Shown here: in pieces, positions 54,232 through 64,000 of the stretch
Numbering within the stretch: position 1 is the first letter of the stretch
Layout: each line of letters opens with the position of its first letter
Source: Phymorhynchus buccinoides
Lineage: Eukaryota > Mollusca > Gastropoda > Neogastropoda > Raphitomidae
Length of the DNA: 64,000 nucleotides
Assembly (NCBI GenBank): GCA_017654935.2
Contig: CM065712.1
Location: 21,242,865 to 21,306,864 of the forward strand
Reading direction: 5' to 3'
The notes under the pieces: model-generated
The model's database searches: none
Told to the model about the DNA's origin: nothing
Seen by the model: only the letters and a program-made list of their open reading frames with translations
Translations under genes and position numbers: made by a program

Positions 54232-54788
54232 AGGCGAATAGGGCAATTTTCAAGAAAAATCTGAAAAAATTAAATAGTAAAAGGCGCCCTTGTTACACAC
54301 CTCGCAAAAGTAAGTCGAAGTTTGAAGCCCATACACGGTACCTGTAAACGCTTTACCGACCGCTTATTACTGCTGTCATAAACGAGAGTTGGCTCCCTTC
54401 TCAAATAATCCGAACTTCCATTTTTGCGACTTCCGGTTGTTGTGTTTGGACAATTCTTCGCGAAAACTGGTAGAATTATGGCATTTTAAGCTCTACAACA
54501 ATGCTTTTTACATCCAATGAAGGGTTATGGCATCTGTTGGACGGTATCTCGGACGATAATAGGGATTTTGAAGCATTTTAAACGTGATAGTATTCGTCAT
54601 ATCGGCACGCACTCGTTACCACTTTCAATGTTGTGACTCACAGTAGACTGTACTGAAAACAGCAATCGTTGCCTCTTCTCTCTCACGATTTTGTTCACTA
54701 ATAGGGTGCCCCTCGTTTATTAGGCGCGCATAGGTAGAACATTGGAGAGAAAAAAATATTAACGCCTTATTGTCCGAAAACTACGGTA
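54232..54788. mobile_element. MITE with TCCGAAAACTACGGTA end
   Basis: Inverted counterpart of 37021-37603, including GAGAGTTGGCTCCCTTCTCA and GACTTCCGGTTGTTGTGTTT. It ends about 50 bp before the CT tract of exon H. Confidence 0.7.
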
Positions 54789-54816
54789 TGCTCTAAGTTG
54801 CATTCACCATACATTC

Positions 54817-54862
54817 ATCTCTCTCTCTCTCTCCCCCTCCCTCTCTCTCTCTCTCTCTCTCC
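54817..54862 (+). promoter_or_regulatory. (CT)n polypyrimidine tract of the exon H acceptor
   Basis: CT repeat with two CCCC breaks, running directly into CCACAG. It serves as the pyrimidine tract of the exon that encodes the catalytic residues. Confidence 0.75.
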
Positions 54863-54866
54863 ACAG

Positions 54867-55031
54867 TTACTGTGGGCACGGCAACGGGTCCAAGTACTTC
54901 CCCCTGGAGGACCTGCTGAAGACGCGGTGTCGCGCGGTGCCCCTGCTCTTCGGCTGCTCCAGCGGCCACCTGGACGTCCACCAACACCTGGACCCCGATG
55001 GATACTTCTACAGCTATCTGCTGGCCGGGAG
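54867..55031 (+). CDS. ESPL1: Separase exon H, catalytic His and Cys
   Basis: Acceptor CCACAG (54861-54866), donor GTGAGG at 55032. Enters with one base, leaves with two. YCGHGNGSKYF carries the catalytic His (54877-54879), and CRAVPLLFGCSSGHL carries the catalytic Cys (54955-54957). They are 26 residues apart, the same spacing as human His2003 and Cys2029. Together they form the protease dyad that cuts the cohesin kleisin after Arg. It ends DGYFYSYLLAGR/S. Its last 50 bases and donor are repeated several times in the following intron. Confidence 0.96.
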
Positions 55032-55041
55032 GTGAGGGCCA

Positions 55042-55260
55042 GGGCTCCCAGGGACCCCCATTTGGGGGTCTATGAAGCACTAAAATTGTACAGGAATCCT
55101 CTAAAACAATGTGCAGGGGGGTCCCAGGGATGCACTAGAAAAATTCATTGTTAAAGCGTTCGCAATGCCACTTGGGACCCTCCATCCCACCTCTAGGACC
55201 CTCTATCTGTAAGTGAAGGAGTCCCTGGGACCCCTTGTTTTGCGGGACGATTGGGAGCCC
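55042..55260. mobile_element. Intronic element family 8
   Basis: GGGCTCCCAGGGACCCCCAT at the left and GATTGGGAGCCC at the right. It starts 11 bases after the exon H donor. Confidence 0.65.
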
Positions 55261-55344
55261 TGGAGGGGCTGGATGCTAGGAAATCTCGGGGGGGTTGCAG
55301 GATGTGTGGGTGTGGGGGGTGGGTGTCTGAGGTAAAGAGTCAGT

Positions 55345-56060
55345 CAATAGAATACTGGACCCCGATGGATACTTCTACAGCTATCTGCTGGCCGGGAGGT
55401 GAGGGAGGGGGTGGAGTCTGAGGTAAAGAGTCAGTCAATAGAATACTGGCCACCTGGACCCCGATTGATACTTATACAGCTGTCTACTGGCCGGGAGGTG
55501 AGGCGCAGAGGGCTCCCAGGGACCCCCATTTGGGGGTCTATGAAGTATTAAAATTGTACAGGATCCTCTAAAAGAATGTGCAGGGGATCCCAGGGATGCA
55601 CTAGAAAAATTCTTGTTAGCGTTCGCAATGCCACTGGGACCCTCTATCCCGCCTCTAGGACCCTCTATGCTGTAAGTGAAGGAGTCCCTGGGACCCCTTG
55701 TTTTGCAGGACGATTGGGAGCCCTGGAGGGGGGCTGGATGCTAGGAAATCTCGGGGGGGTTGCAGGATGTGTGGGGGGGTGTGTCTGAGGTAAAGAGTCA
55801 GTCAATAGAATAACTGACCACCTGGCCCCCGATTGATACTTCTACAGCTACCTACTGGCCGGAAGGTGAGGGAGGGGGTGGCTGGTAGGGGGGGGGGGGG
55901 TCTGAGTTAAAGAGTCGGTCAATAGAATCTGGACCCCGATGGATACTTCTACAGCTACCTACTGGCCGGAAGGTGAGGGAGGGGAGGTGGGTCTGGAGGT
56001 AAACAGTCCGATGGATACTTTTCTACAGAGCTCTATCTACTGGCCAGGAGGTGAGGGTGT
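55345..56060 (+). repeat. ESPL1: Tandem decoy copies of the exon H 3' end
   Basis: The exon H ending (GACCCCGATGGATACTTCTA, then CAGCTATCTGCTGGCCGGGAG) recurs, each time followed by GTGAG, near 55358-55401, 55452-55501, 55822-55868, 55931-55976 and 56007-56052. Spacings are irregular because other intron sequence is included in some units. Copies carry base changes and, in the last, insertions. They encode DPDGYFYSYLLAGR-like peptides but no catalytic residues. Confidence 0.9.
55510..55723. mobile_element. Intronic element family 8
   Basis: Second copy in the same intron, co-amplified with the exon fragment (it again follows a GGGAGGTGAGG donor copy). Confidence 0.65.
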
Positions 56061-56164
56061 GGGGGGGGGGGGGGGCGGGCGAGTCTGAGGTAAGGAGTCA
56101 GTCAATAGAATACTGGCCACCAGCACCTGGGATCGGCTCTTAAATACTCCAGTTGTGCCGTTAA

Positions 56165-56409
56165 CCCTTTCACCGCCAATATGTCGCATTTATGCACCAC
56201 AATGGTTTAACACCCACGTCACTAAAAGGCATCAAATCAGGGCCTGTTATCCGAAGACCCTATTTTCTTAATTTTGGGAGGTAAGAATAAGCAATTTTTT
56301 ATATGCATGTCACAGAGGAATTTCCAATATTGAAGATATTTTTTTTTTCTCTACCCATTTAAGATTAAGGCTATATTTTTGGGCTGAAAAATGTCTGGCA
56401 GCGAAAGGG
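56165..56409. mobile_element. TTAA MITE family 4, uninterrupted copy
   Basis: Flanked by TTAA at 56161-56164 and 56410-56413. Internal GGTTTAACACCCACGTCAC is the intact form of the site that is disrupted at 47669. Confidence 0.85.
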
Positions 56410-56478
56410 TTAAGCCTCGAGGGGTTTCAATTCAATATAATAACAAATTAAATTGAATTCCCGTTTTTCCGTGTGCAG

Positions 56479-56737
56479 CCCCTGTGTCCTGGGCAACCTG
56501 TGGGACGTGACGGATCGCGACATCGACGTCTTCGGCATGGAGCTCTTCTCCCTGTGGATGACAGCCCACCACCACCACGACTCAGACAACAAGAACCACA
56601 ACGCTTCCCACGCTCCCCGCCCCACGCTGGCCTCCCTTGTCCCGCAGGCGCGGGGCGTCTGCCGCATGCCGCTGCTGAACGGTGGCGCCCCCGTGCTCTA
56701 CGGCCTTCCCGTGCCCCTGGCTCGACCAGTCGGATGA
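56479..56737 (+). CDS. ESPL1: Separase last exon I
   Basis: Acceptor GTGTGCAG (56471-56478), stop TGA at 56735-56737. PCVLGNLWDVTDRDIDVFGM is almost identical to the separase signature FLGNLWDVTDRDID. A His/Asn-rich insert (TAHHHHDSDNKNHNASH) replaces the family's variable linker, and the C-terminus NGGAPVLYGLPVPL matches the family ending GAAPIAYGLPV. With the eight upstream exons it completes a 437-codon frame. No clear AATAAA follows closely. Confidence 0.96.
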
Positions 56738-56824
56738 GAGGGCGGGTTTTGTGTGGGTAGATGACCGATGAGATGAGGGAACTCTTGGGGCTTGGAATGA
56801 TACCGTATTTTTCGGACTATAAAG

Positions 56825-57430
56825 CAGACCTGTTTACTATTTTGCCGTAATTTTTTTTACGAAAAACAAAACTAATTGCAGCAACGGGGTGAAATATGAT
56901 TTTGCTGTAATTTTTACGAAGCAAAACTCAAATTACGATAATTATGGCAATGGGGGTGGTGGTACGATTTTGCGTAATTTTTACGAAAGAAAACTATTTA
57001 CGGCGACAGAAAAACTAAAATTTGGGGGGGGGGGGGGGCGGAACCACCACTACAGTTGCGTCGGCAAGCGAATTGCTTTTGAAACAATGCGGTGAAAAGT
57101 CATTCCGGTTCCCAGCCATACAACGCACGTTCAGTTTCTTTTCATTCTGTTTCAAAGATGGCGTCAAAGCGGTACCGCGTGATAGTGAGAGTTCTAGGTC
57201 AAATGATCCAAAATCTGATGGAAAGACACCCAAGAAAAGGGCCAAATACATGGTTTAAAAACTGTTTTAAAGGTCTCCCAGTGCACTGTTGCTTACATAT
57301 AATTGTGTCAATGTTACAAACAGTTTAACAATCGGGTTTGGTGAAGAAAAAGAATCGGCCGTGCGTTTAGGTTTTTTTTTCTCAAAATTACCATTTTTTG
57401 TTTCAGAAATTACAAATTTGCACAGGTCTG
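56825..57430 (+). mobile_element. hAT-like non-autonomous element
   Basis: CAGACCTGTTTAC at the left, CACAGGTCTG at the right. The flanks CTATAAAG and CTTATAAT resemble an 8 bp duplication. It splits a TTTTCGGACTATAAGGCG-type MITE end (56803-56824). The interior has short basic frames (SKSDGKTPKKRAKYMV-like) that may be a transposase N-terminus remnant. Confidence 0.65.
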
Positions 57431-57504
57431 CTTATAATGCGACTGATGAAATAGTAAGCAAATCTGTATTGTTAAAAAATCGAGACTTTCCTCCTGTCCA
57501 TCAG

Positions 57505-57750
57505 TAGGGGGGGCTTAGTAGGTGGTGTCCTGAACAGGCTCTGATGAACTCCACCGATTTTGTGACTCAGCAGCAGTGCAGTGTCTCCTCGGTTGGTTGC
57601 CTCCTGACAGCCTAACATAGATTAGCTCCCCTTGGACTGCTGGTCTCGGATTCTGCAGACCTGAACCAGCGGAGGTGTGGCTGCGAATTGGGACTCGGAA
57701 TGAGCAGCAATGGGAGCAACGCCACTGTACAGCCCAGAAGATGGGACAGA
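57505..57750 (+). mobile_element. Family 7 SINE-like copy
   Basis: Matches 40377-40620 from GGGGGCTTAGTAGGTGGTGT to AGATGGGACAG. The A tail is lost. Confidence 0.7.
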
Positions 57751-57889
57751 CTTGTTTTGTTTTTAAATATATATTTTATAATTTGACTCAAAATTCAGAT
57801 TTTGTTGCTCTATTGCCTTACTGTAGACAGTGTAGTATATTTAATATTATCAAGTCACATTATAAGGCGACAGGGGTCTCAGTCTGAAT

Positions 57890-58095
57890 GAAAAATGAGT
57901 GTTTTTACGTCCTCTCGGTCATAGACACACATAGTGGGACATTTGTAAATTACAAAGATGGTGGGAACAATACTGGCTGCAATGCCCGGAGGTAGTGCAA
58001 CACCAATAAAGTCCCGAGTTTTTAAAAAATATAGATAGGTGTAGCGGTAACCAACCACGGCCTCGGATAAACCTCATCGGCTATGGGTGCCGCCA
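57890..58095. repeat. Family 2 repeat, minus
   Basis: Reverse complement of the 5640-5905 block (GTTTTTACGTCCTCTCGGTC at the left). Confidence 0.6.
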
Positions 58096-58326
58096 CAAGT
58101 GTGTCCTGTTTTGAATAAAACTCCACTGAAGGAAGTTCTCTTGAGGGGTCTCTGTCTGGGGAAAAAGTATCGCCTTATGGTCCATAAAATATGGTAGTGT
58201 GTTGGGTATTTATGTGATTTGTGTATATATGGGACTATCACTACCGTGCTTTCCTGACTTTTACGGCAACACTTTTTCTTCACAGACTGAGAAACCCCCG
58301 CACCTTCTAATATGACTACTGTAGAG

Positions 58327-58712
58327 GTGTAGAGTGGCACAGTGGTATGTAACGCGTTTCGCTTCGTTTCAAGATAAAACCGAGTTCGAACCTGGGTACA
58401 GGGGATTTTTTTCCTCTCATTCTGCACTAGGCCTTAACGGTCTGAACGTTGGAGTCTTTCAGATGAGACGATAAACCGAGGTACCGTGTTGCCCATGCCA
58501 CTTAGCATACGTTAAACCCAGTGGCAACGAAAAAGTTGTCATTTGGTAAAAAAAAATGTTTTTTACCCCCCCCCCCCGCTCATCAGTGACCAAAAATCGC
58601 ATGCCCAAAAAATAAATTGGGTGGCGCGCGTCTGGCTGCGACGCGCTCTCCAGGTGGGAGGCAACCCGAATTTCACAGAGACGCCTCTGTGGACTATAAA
58701 GTACCTAATACC
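58327..58712 (+). mobile_element. tRNA-derived SINE, full-length copy
   Basis: A box TGGCACAGTGG at 58335-58345, B box GAGTTCGAACC at 58382-58392, same body and ACCTAATACC tail as 5011-5410. Confidence 0.85.
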
Positions 58713-58754
58713 ACTACTACTAATAATAGTAAGAAACATCTGACAACAAAATCT

Positions 58755-59190
58755 GAATTTTGTGTACAGTAGACAATTTTCGGTGAAAAAACTATGGGAG
58801 AGCACTTCGTGAAAATTGGAGTTGTTTACCTCCATTACCCGGTCAAACAACCACAGCAACAATGGCTGTCGAAGCTTGAAACCGCAGGATGCTTAGTCAG
58901 CGACTGGCAAACATTTTTTTGAAAAAATGTAGGGGTGGCCAGTGGCCGCAAACTGATAAAACTTGCAAAATGTGACGTGAAAAATATAAAATGACATCAC
59001 ATTTTTAGAATGACGCACGGTGTTCTATGTGAAAGGGGAAAGAGCTGTATGTCTGCTCAAACACGCGAGTCGATAGGCTACGGGAGCTGATGGTAGAGTG
59101 ACTTTCCCTGTTTTCCCAATTGAATTAGGCAAGATCACTCCAACACACCATGAAATTACTCCCCTAAATTATTTCCGAACAATTCTAATT
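58755..59190 (-). repeat. Dispersed repeat, family 6, minus
   Basis: Counterpart of 36300-36730 in the other orientation. Confidence 0.6.
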
Positions 59191-59423
59191 TCGGGCTGGT
59201 GTGCGCCCTTGTTTTTTTTTTTATGATCGCAGGTAGTTAAATAAGGTTAGTAACAAAATCTGAATTTGTGATTTGTGCGCCTTATAGTCCGAAAAAATGT
59301 GGTTACTTTTCAACTTATTTGACGTGAATAATAACCCCTTGACTGCAGAGAAAATAAAGGGAAAAAAACAAAATCATTGTACAAATCATGCTATTGTAGT
59401 GCCTGATATTAGGTTAATATCAG

Positions 59424-59515
59424 GACAGGGTTTCGGCTGGATAGCCAGTGGGTTCCCTTGAGCGCCCGTCTGGTGTTCGGGAGGTCTCGGGTCGACTCCC
59501 GGTTCCGGCAACATT
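59424..59515 (+). other. tRNA-like sequence (SINE head or tRNA pseudogene)
   Basis: GGCTGGATAGCCAGTGGGTT resembles an A box and D arm. CCCG/CGGG can form an anticodon stem. TCGGG-TCGACTC-CCGG makes a T arm of five pairs with a seven-base loop. The B box lacks one T, and the acceptor stem is poor. More likely a SINE head than a working tRNA gene. Confidence 0.4.
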
Positions 59516-59676
59516 TCCCCCACACAAAATTAAACACGATGAAAAGCACAACTGATAGAGCCAATCTGGCAAAATGGTCTGGGGGTACACGCGCTTGACA
59601 TGTGCAACAGCAAGCATTACAGAGTTATTCCTCTTCATCTGATGACATCACCAGGAAGTGAGTGTAATAAGTGGTT

Positions 59677-60176
59677 NNNNNNNNNNNNNNNNNNNNNNNN
59701 NNNNNNNNNNNNNNNNNNNNNNNNNNNNNNNNNNNNNNNNNNNNNNNNNNNNNNNNNNNNNNNNNNNNNNNNNNNNNNNNNNNNNNNNNNNNNNNNNNNN
59801 NNNNNNNNNNNNNNNNNNNNNNNNNNNNNNNNNNNNNNNNNNNNNNNNNNNNNNNNNNNNNNNNNNNNNNNNNNNNNNNNNNNNNNNNNNNNNNNNNNNN
59901 NNNNNNNNNNNNNNNNNNNNNNNNNNNNNNNNNNNNNNNNNNNNNNNNNNNNNNNNNNNNNNNNNNNNNNNNNNNNNNNNNNNNNNNNNNNNNNNNNNNN
60001 NNNNNNNNNNNNNNNNNNNNNNNNNNNNNNNNNNNNNNNNNNNNNNNNNNNNNNNNNNNNNNNNNNNNNNNNNNNNNNNNNNNNNNNNNNNNNNNNNNNN
60101 NNNNNNNNNNNNNNNNNNNNNNNNNNNNNNNNNNNNNNNNNNNNNNNNNNNNNNNNNNNNNNNNNNNNNNNNNNNN
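59677..60176. other. Assembly gap (500 N)
   Basis: Exactly 500 N. Confidence 0.99.
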
Positions 60177-60256
60177 CCCACCCTGCTGTTGACACGACTG
60201 ACGGCTGACTCCGAGCCATTCACTGTGGAGCTGACCAACTTCTCCCGACCACAGGT
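60177..60256 (+). pseudogene. Separase exon A, error-containing copy
   Basis: Same peptide up to ELTNF, then TCTCCCGACCACAGGTCG in place of TCTTCGACCACAAGGTCT, which disturbs the donor. Probably sequencing error, not real decay. Confidence 0.6.
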
Positions 60257-61447
60257 CGTATCCGCTGAATGGGTGGGTGGGTATGTTTGCTGTTGTTATT
60301 ATCAGTCAATCAAATTTATTGTCCCCATTAAAGCAAGAAGAAGTGTCTTGCAGTCAATATAAAAAAAAAAGAATAGTACCAAAATACAAGTGCATAGAAA
60401 ATTGTTGCTAGTCGGGTCGATTTGACAAATGACTGCCAGATAGAGAGGGGGCAGGTTACTATTCTGGAGGGCTGGGGTGAGGATTTGTTTAGTAGCGGGA
60501 GATGCATTCCCAGGGCACATCCCCACTCTTCGGCCCAAAGGGATTTGATGGACACAGCTGGCGTTGAGGAGGCTCCCACAAGGGACCAGCACTACCCTTT
60601 GGCTGCGCACCAGAGCCGGTGGCAAGGGCACCCCCATCGTTGGAAAGTCATCTAGTCTTCCACAAGAGACAAAAAACTTGTACCATGATTTGGTTACTGT
60701 AGAAAATCATCTATGCACAGCTCTCCTGTACTGGTTGGGCCCGCTCTACAGGCTAATGTCAACCATTGATAAAAAGCCATTGAGTACAAGGGCATAATTA
60801 CAGTACAATAAAATACATACACATAAAGAGCCTGTACACGTGACCACTCCCCACCCCCCAACAGCGAAAGGCCAGTCAAAATATAACTTGCCCACCCAAT
60901 GCCGCAAATGATGAAAAAGTCGAAAAATGCCATGCGCAAAGACACCCGCAAAATACACACATACACATTCACATGCGCTCATGCACCGCGCACACACGCA
61001 CACACGAGAATATACGTATACGTTTGTACAAAATAAATGGAAAAGAATAAACATGGTAATCATTGGATTGAATAATTGATTTATAAGTATATACAGTGGA
61101 AACCTCACTTATATAAGACCCCCCATTAATAAGACTCCCTCCCACTTAAGACCTACTTCTCTGAGACATTGCCCTTCTTATGTAAGTATTAAAAATTACT
61201 CCTTATACACACTCCCTCCCCATTTAAGACCTCATTTCGATGATTTTTGAAGTCTTTTAAGGAGGTTCCACTGTGTGACATAAACAAAACAAATCATTGG
61301 AAGTGTTATTATTTTCAACACAGTTTGTGCCTAGATGTGTTAGTGCAGATCGTAATGTGGCCCGAGGAGAGAGAGTGTTAAAAAAAAACAGTGTTTAAAT
61401 CAAAAATACTTGCCAGGCAGCATCTGGAATGTTTAGAGAATTATTAA

Positions 61448-62019
61448 AGGTGGACCTGACGGATGAGTTTTTTGCCAAGAAACATGTCGAGATCACCAGA
61501 AAGACCGCCGTGTTAAGGTCGTGGAAACAGTTCCGAAACACTCACTTTTGCTTGGTTTCCCTAGTAAATTTTTTAAACTGTCAAAATGGAATTCCTCCTT
61601 GGCATGGAGATTGCCGAGAGAGTAAGCCATTTTGGATGGGGTGGGTGGAGGTCACTCGTTTGATGAAGCGTTTTCTTTTTGTAGTGCAGTATAAAAAAAA
61701 AATATATGGAGCTATTTCCTGATTGGAGCCAAACTCCTTTGAATAAACTGTATAAAATTTAAAATAAAATAAAAATAAAAGCTTGTAATCTGCAAAAATT
61801 CGTATTGCGCAAAACGATTCCCGGCCGGCCATAGAAAGAGACGCAGCACGGCCTTCTCTTGGGTGAAAGAATTTCACTCCAGCACCTCAGCAAGGAGGAA
61901 TCGCTGATTGACGTTTTGATTCTAGAATCCAGAGCAAAAAGTTGAGTGTTTTCAATCTCTAAAGGGTGTTTTCCTGGTGATCTCGACCTCCTTAAAAACT
62001 CATCCGTCAGGGTGCACCA
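61448..62019. mobile_element. TTAA-type element family 3 (duplicate contig copy)
   Basis: Flanked by TTAA at 61444-61447 and 62020-62023. The same insertion as 33101-33739, with many indels. Confidence 0.7.
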
Positions 62020-62471
62020 TTAACATTTGTGACTTTCTCCCAATGCCTTTTACCCGACAATGGACGCACCACGATTAAGGCCTTTGGTTTTTTTACTAGG
62101 TAGCTGTGGACCTCATACAAAGTCCCCAACTTCTACTTGAGCTGCTCTTTAAAATTCCCCCAATTTTTTGTTTTTTATTTTTTTTTCAAATTGGGGGACA
62201 TTTGTTTATGGTAGTCAAGCCTGGTCAAAACACGATTTTGACCAGCTATAAGAGGGAAAACACCATGAAACCCGTGATTTTGACACGTGACCTAGTGGTG
62301 TCTTTGGAAATCACAGAATGTCATTTGTTCTTCTCTCCTCATCTCATCCTGACTATTACATAATTGTCATGTATTATTGAATGTAGGCAAAGTGCGAGGG
62401 GGGAAAAAAAAACTTGACTATCAAAATTTCCCCTCAGTATCATGATCCTTGGTGTCGTGGTGGGTTGCAGG

Positions 62472-62599
62472 GGTCAGGCCATCTACTTGGGTTCATAGTG
62501 TATATATCTTTTTTTTTCCCAGGCAACGACCAGCTGTCAAGGTCAAGGGACAAGCCACCTGGTTGGCGACACCGCGCCTTGCCTGGCGGCCAAGATGGC
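62472..62599 (+). pseudogene. Separase exon B, error-containing copy
   Basis: GTCAGGCCATCTACTTGGGT and CAACGACCAGCTGTCAAGG are recognisable, but an inserted TATATC-poly(T) block and single-base indels break the frame. Corresponds to 34179-34295. Confidence 0.6.
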
Positions 62600-62669
62600 G
62601 GTACTGTATGTGTATTGTATTTACAATGGTGAAATGTATTGAGTTTAGATGAGGGTTAGACTGAAAATA

Positions 62670-63790
62670 TTCTGCACACCCTGACTAGTGTAGCCTGCAT
62701 GTGTGCGCACTAACGGTAAAGTTATCGCCCTTGTGTTGTAGCAAAGTACATAGCCATGAGAATATAATCTGCACCTGAACTCGTTCTGTTTCCGAATGGT
62801 GTGCGCCACTAAACGTTAAAGTTATCCGCCCTGGTGGTGTTCGCCAAATGATTACATGAGCCACTGAGAATTATCTGCCACTGACTCGAACCTTCTCTAA
62901 CTCGGTGCCGAATGGTGTGCGCCACGAACGTAAAGTTATCGCCCTGGGGTGTCGCAAAGTAAAATAGCCACTGACAGACACTTATCTGGACCCCTGATGT
63001 GTGCCAAATGTTGCTCTCTGGGTGCGCCACTAACGTAAGTTAATCGCCTTGGTGTCGCAAAGTACATAAGCCACTGAGAATTATCTGCCCGCTCGTGTGC
63101 CGACTGGTGTGCGCCACTAATGTAAAAGTTATGCCCTTGGGTGTCGAAAAGTTGACATAGCCACTGAGAAATTTATCTGCCCCTGACTCGTTGTGCCAAA
63201 GGTGTGCGCCACTAACGTAAGTTATCGCCTTGGGATGCGCAAAGTACATAGCACTGAAGAATCTCTGCCCCTGACTGTGTGCCAAATGGGTGCGACACTA
63301 ACATAAAAAGTTATCGCCCTTGGGTGTCGCAAAGTTACATAGCCACTGAGATATCTGCCCTGATCTTCACAGGTGACGTGTCGAATCAAGCTAATAAAGT
63401 TATCGCCCCTTGTGTCGCAAAGTACATAGCCACTGAGATTCTCTGCCCCGGATCTTCACCAGGGACGTGGTCGATTCAGTCTATAAAGTTTATTCGTCCC
63501 TTGGGTGTCGCAAATTACATAGCCACTGAGAATTCTATGCCCCTGATCATCAACCAGGTGGCGTGAGTCGATTCAGTCCATAAAAGGTATTTTACCCTTG
63601 GTGTCGCGGAAGAAGCAGTTCATAGCCACTGAGAATTCTCTGCCCCTGATCGGTCACCAGGTGGGATGGTCGAATTCAGTCCATAAAAAGTTATCGCCAT
63701 ATTGGTGTGTGCTGTGCAAAGTACACTATGCCACTGAGAATTCTCTGCCCCTAATCGTCACTAGGTGCGTGGTCGATTCAGTACGTAAAC
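62670..63790. repeat. 91 bp minisatellite (duplicate contig copy)
   Basis: Same unit as 34359-35460 with dense indels, so the period is irregular. Confidence 0.8.
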
Positions 63791-64000
63791 TTATGCCTTT
63801 TGCACATTCCACGAAGTAGTCTTTTGTATAAATAGTTCCCCCACCTTCTGAAAGTTCTGTGTTGCAACTTCCTCTAATCTCTGTCACTCTCTTTGCTTTC
63901 TGTCATCTACAACTTTCTGGGCCTTACAGGTCTATTCTCCAGCCTTTTTTCAAGAAACACCTTTCCAAAAGAGTTTCCTCCAGCCGGAAGTTGGACAATG

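Larger units (their letters stand above)
60177..64000. other. Low-quality duplicate of 31792-35680
   Basis: Begins at the same base as contig 3 and follows it feature by feature: exon A copy, LINE tail, CAGTGG-ended MITE, TTAA element (61448-62019 with identical insertion site), family 5 repeat, exon B copy, 91 bp array and family 1 repeat. Small insertions and deletions occur every 10-30 bases throughout, including in coding and mononucleotide-free sequence. This fits an uncorrected long-read or haplotype contig. Confidence 0.85.

Noticed and set aside
62472..62599. A second separase gene or processed pseudogene in contig 4
   Set aside because: Intron sequence and transposon insertions are copied too, ruling out a processed copy; the indel pattern fits sequence error.

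Overview
The window looks like animal nuclear DNA, most likely from a lophotrochozoan and probably a marine gastropod mollusc. The evidence is interrupted genes with GT-AG introns, several non-LTR retrotransposon families, tRNA-derived SINEs, many short terminal-inverted-repeat elements and very abundant GT, CT, GAT and ATT microsatellites. The species is an inference; no single marker settles it. Three runs of exactly 500 N (6101-6600, 31292-31791, 59677-60176) split the window into four contigs.

Contigs 1 and 2 (1-31291) hold almost only repeats. They include a 5'-truncated LINE (483-1437), two copies of a THAP-like first-exon module (1465-1722 and 7917-8180), a roughly 400-base G tract (1819-2219), a degenerate I-group LINE on the minus strand with gag zinc knuckles, a broken endonuclease, reverse transcriptase and RNase H (10190-15600), and a diverged duplication (2640-6100 against 20437-23517). 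The duplication carries reciprocal MITE insertions, a SINE filled/empty site and a Penelope- or retrozyme-like unit with a type I hammerhead ribozyme (21895-21939). The only non-transposon coding candidate here is an unrecognised minus-strand membrane-type protein at 27129-27915.

Contig 3 (31792-59676) holds the 3' part of one recognisable cellular gene: separase (ESPL1), plus strand. Nine exons from 31793 to 56737 join in frame to 437 codons plus a stop and encode the whole C-terminal peptidase C50 region, with the catalytic His (54877-54879) and Cys (54955-54957) in one exon. Everything upstream of the first exon lies in or beyond a gap. The introns are loaded with tandem arrays (91, 88, 106-128, 38 and 49 bp units), TTAA-, TA- and hAT-type elements and SINEs. 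In two exons the 3' end, together with its donor region, has been tandemly copied into the following intron.

Contig 4 (60177-64000) starts at the same exon base as contig 3 and repeats 31792-35680 with dense small indels. It is best read as an uncorrected or uncollapsed duplicate contig, not as a second gene. No rRNA gene, CRISPR array or bacterial-type operon was seen.
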